Positions 4,436-6,341 of a stretch of 6,341 nt of DNA are shown piece by piece. The position numbers were made by a program, and so were the translations under genes. The notes beneath the pieces were generated by a model. That model was not told the origin of the DNA and did no database searches. It worked only from the letters and a program-made list of their open reading frames with translations. Location: contig MNRR01000024.1 in assembly GCA_001916055.1 (NCBI GenBank), positions 1 to 6,341 on the forward strand, given 5' to 3'. The stretch comes from Clostridium sp. 28_12 (GTDB taxonomy: Bacteria > Bacillota > Clostridia > TANB77 > CAG-508). How positions within the stretch are numbered: the first letter of the stretch is position 1; each line of letters opens with the position of its first letter.

Positions 4436-5797
4436 ATGGCAAAAGCAAAAACAATTTTTGTATGTAGTGAATGTGGAAATGAATCACCTAAATGGTTAGG
4501 AAAATGTCCCGCTTGTAACAGTTGGAACACATTTTATGAACAAAAAATAGAAAAATATACTGAAACAAATAAAATAGAAAAAAAGATAAATAACACACCA
4601 AGGCCTTTAAATAGTTATGTTGGACAAGAAGCAAATAGAACATCAACTGGATATTTAGAACTAGATAGAGTTTTAGGTGGAGGTTTAGTAAAAGGCTCAT
4701 TAATATTGCTTGGAGGAGAACCTGGTATAGGTAAATCAACATTGATTTTGCAATTATGCGAAAAAGTCCAAGGAGAGGGAAAAGTATTATATGTATCAGG
4801 AGAGGAATCAGCAGAGCAAATAAAATTAAGAGCTGATAGGCTAGAAATAAAAAATCAAGACTTAATGTTTTTAGGAGAAACAGATATTGACGTCATAAAA
4901 GATGCGATTTCAGATATGAAACCAAAACTTGTAATAATAGACTCAATTCAAACTATGTATTCAGATGAAATTACTGCAGCAGCAGGAAGTGTAAGTCAAG
5001 TAAGAGAAATAACTTCACAAATAATGAGAATGTGCAAAGCACAGCAAATAACAACAATTATAATTGGACATGTAACAAAAGAAGGAAATATAGCAGGACC
5101 AAGAGTGCTTGAACATATGGTAGATACAGTGCTATATCTTGAAGGAGAAAGATATAATACATATAGAATACTAAGAGCAGTCAAAAATAGATTTGGTTCT
5201 ACAAACGAAATTGGTATGTTCGAGATGAGGGAAGAAGGAATGTGTGAAGTAACCAACCCATCAGACATACTTATAACAGAAAGAGAAGACAATCCATCAG
5301 GTTCATGTATATTAGCAAGTGTGGAGGGAACAAGACCAATATTAGTAGAAGTACAAGCATTAACTTCGCAAACAGTATTTGGATTGCCAAAAAGAACTGC
5401 AAATGGTTTTGATTATAATAGATTAGCGGTTTTAATAGCAGTATTAGAAAAAAAGGCAGGACTATCACTTGGAAATCAAGATGTATACTTAAATATTGCA
5501 GGGGGAATGAAAATTTCAGAACCAGCGGCTGATTTAGGAATTATTGCGACAGTTGCATCATCATATAAAAATGTACCAATTCCGCAATCAACAGTAGTAA
5601 TGGGAGAAGTTGGATTGACAGGAGAAGTAAGAAGAATAAATTTGATTGAAAAAAGGTTGAAAGAAGCAGAAAAATTGGGATTTAAGGCATGTATAATTCC
5701 AGAAAATAATAAAAAAGTCTTGAAAGATAATTATAAATTAGATATAATAGGGGTCAAGAGTATAGGGGATATGCTAAGAATACTTAAAATAAAGTAG
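4436..5797 (+). CDS. radA: DNA repair protein RadA
   Basis: RadA (Sms) is a RecA-like ATPase and DNA helicase that processes recombination intermediates and supports RecA strand exchange. In this 453-aa protein a C4 zinc finger (Cys10, 13, 24, 27: CSEC and CPAC) precedes the ATPase core. The core has Walker A GGEPGIGKST (93-102), Walker B LVIIDS (165-170) and the RadA-specific KNRFG (250-254). The C-terminal Lon-like domain (about 300-435) contains YLNIAGGMKISEPAADL and, as in other RadA, no obvious protease serine. All key residues are intact and length is normal. The start is placed at 4436, with TGAGGT five bases ahead and the usual MAKxK beginning. The in-frame ATG at 4424 has its purine tract touching the codon and is less likely. 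disA follows after 36 nt. Confidence 0.97.
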   Translation: MAKAKTIFVCSECGNESPKWLGKCPACNSWNTFYEQKIEKYTETNKIEKKINNTPRPLNSYVGQEANRTSTGYLELDRVLGGGLVKGSLILLGGEPGIGKSTLILQLCEKVQGEGKVLYVSGEESAEQIKLRADRLEIKNQDLMFLGETDIDVIKDAISDMKPKLVIIDSIQTMYSDEITAAAGSVSQVREITSQIMRMCKAQQITTIIIGHVTKEGNIAGPRVLEHMVDTVLYLEGERYNTYRILRAVKNRFGSTNEIGMFEMREEGMCEVTNPSDILITEREDNPSGSCILASVEGTRPILVEVQALTSQTVFGLPKRTANGFDYNRLAVLIAVLEKKAGLSLGNQDVYLNIAGGMKISEPAADLGIIATVASSYKNVPIPQSTVVMGEVGLTGEVRRINLIEKRLKEAEKLGFKACIIPENNKKVLKDNYKLDIIGVKSIGDMLRILKIK

Positions 5798-5814
5798 AAA
5801 AATTTAAATACTTT

Positions 5815-5822
5815 AAGGAGGT
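5815..5822 (+). promoter_or_regulatory. Ribosome binding site of disA
   Basis: AAGGAGGT is a full anti-16S match, but 11 nt separate it from the ATG at 5834, slightly more than usual. No nearer in-frame start fits better. No terminator or clear promoter lies in the 36-nt gap after radA. Confidence 0.6.
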
Positions 5823-5833
5823 AGAACGTAACA

Positions 5834-6341
5834 ATGAGTACGGTTAAGGAAGATCCAATAGCAGAAATATTAAAAAAAATAGCCCCAGGGACACCAATTA
5901 GAGAAGGCCTTGACAACATATTAAAGGCAAAAACAGGAGCACTATTGTTAATTACAGATAAACAAGAAGTAATAGAGGAAGTAGTAGATGGAGGCTTTTT
6001 TATAAATGAAGATTATACTTCATCAAAATTGTATGAGTTAGCCAAAATGGATGGTGCAATAGTTTTAAGTGGAGATATGAAAAAAATATTATTTGCAAAT
6101 GCACAATTAATACCATCTTATCAAATTCCAACAGTTGAAACAGGAACGAGGCACAGAACAGCCGAAAGAACGGCAAAGCAAACAAGAGAGCTAGTAATAA
6201 GTATATCACAAAGAAGAAATATAATAACAGTATTTAAAGAAAATTATAGATATATATTAGAAGATACAGAAGCAGTATTAAATAAGGCAAATCAAGCAAT
6301 ACAGACGCTAGAAAAATACAGAAAAGTTTATGATAACAAAT
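5834..6341 (+). CDS. disA: Diadenylate cyclase DisA, 3' end outside the window
   Basis: DisA condenses two ATP into cyclic-di-AMP, scans DNA and is inhibited by branched recombination intermediates. The visible 169 residues cover the DAC catalytic domain and the start of the helical linker. The two catalytic signatures are present: DGA at 73-75 (within MDGAIVLS) and TRHR at 105-108 (within GTRHRTAERTAKQT). DisA is usually about 350 aa, so roughly half, including the C-terminal helix-hairpin-helix DNA-binding region, lies beyond the window. The frame is open to the last base with no sign of damage. It shares a transcript with radA, a conserved Firmicutes pairing; RadA is known in Bacillus to interact with DisA and lower its activity. 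Confidence 0.96.
   Translation, partial: MSTVKEDPIAEILKKIAPGTPIREGLDNILKAKTGALLLITDKQEVIEEVVDGGFFINEDYTSSKLYELAKMDGAIVLSGDMKKILFANAQLIPSYQIPTVETGTRHRTAERTAKQTRELVISISQRRNIITVFKENYRYILEDTEAVLNKANQAIQTLEKYRKVYDNK

Noticed and set aside
4266..4742. Several minus-strand open frames over the radA start
   Set aside because: They are hydrophobic shadow frames opposite radA with no start signals.
5731..6209. Minus-strand open frames opposite the radA end and disA
   Set aside because: The plus strand carries clear RadA and DisA motifs through the same bases.
1..6341. CRISPR array, transposase, integrase or duplicated tRNA end
   Set aside because: I looked for spaced direct repeats, mobile-element proteins and a second copy of the tRNA 3' end and found none.

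Overview
The window is strongly AT-rich and gene-dense, with A/T-ending codons, strong Shine-Dalgarno sites (AGGAGA, GAGGG, AAGGAGGT), sigma-A-type promoters and U-tailed intrinsic terminators. With radA followed directly by disA, this points to a low-GC Firmicute, most likely a gut or anaerobic Clostridia member. Genus cannot be set from this sequence.

Left part (1-2840): a self-contained plus-strand unit. A leader rich in repeats (1-242) holds a large AT hairpin, phased ACTAA boxes, a near-consensus promoter with a dyad over its -10, and a leader hairpin. It drives three tightly packed genes: a 629-aa protein with a zinc-metallopeptidase HExxH motif, a 64-aa protein, and a 154-aa protein with a basic amphipathic C-terminus. 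An intrinsic terminator follows. None of the three has a function I can name; this unit is the main candidate for something undescribed.

Middle (2840-4380): a short non-coding stretch carries TGAATGCA repeats. Then come three separately promoted minus-strand genes: tRNA-Pro(UGG) with encoded CCA, a Bax inhibitor-1/YccA-family membrane protein, and an 81-aa two-helix membrane protein. Each has a recognisable promoter and terminator. The 3' end of the tRNA faces the left unit, the orientation expected if that unit were an island inserted at a tRNA, but no second attachment site is visible.

Right part (4320-6341): radA and the first half of disA, on the plus strand, 36 nt apart and probably co-transcribed from a promoter back to back with that of the small membrane gene. 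RadA remodels recombination intermediates. DisA makes cyclic-di-AMP and is linked to genome-integrity control. Their pairing is standard in Firmicutes. DisA is cut by the window edge.
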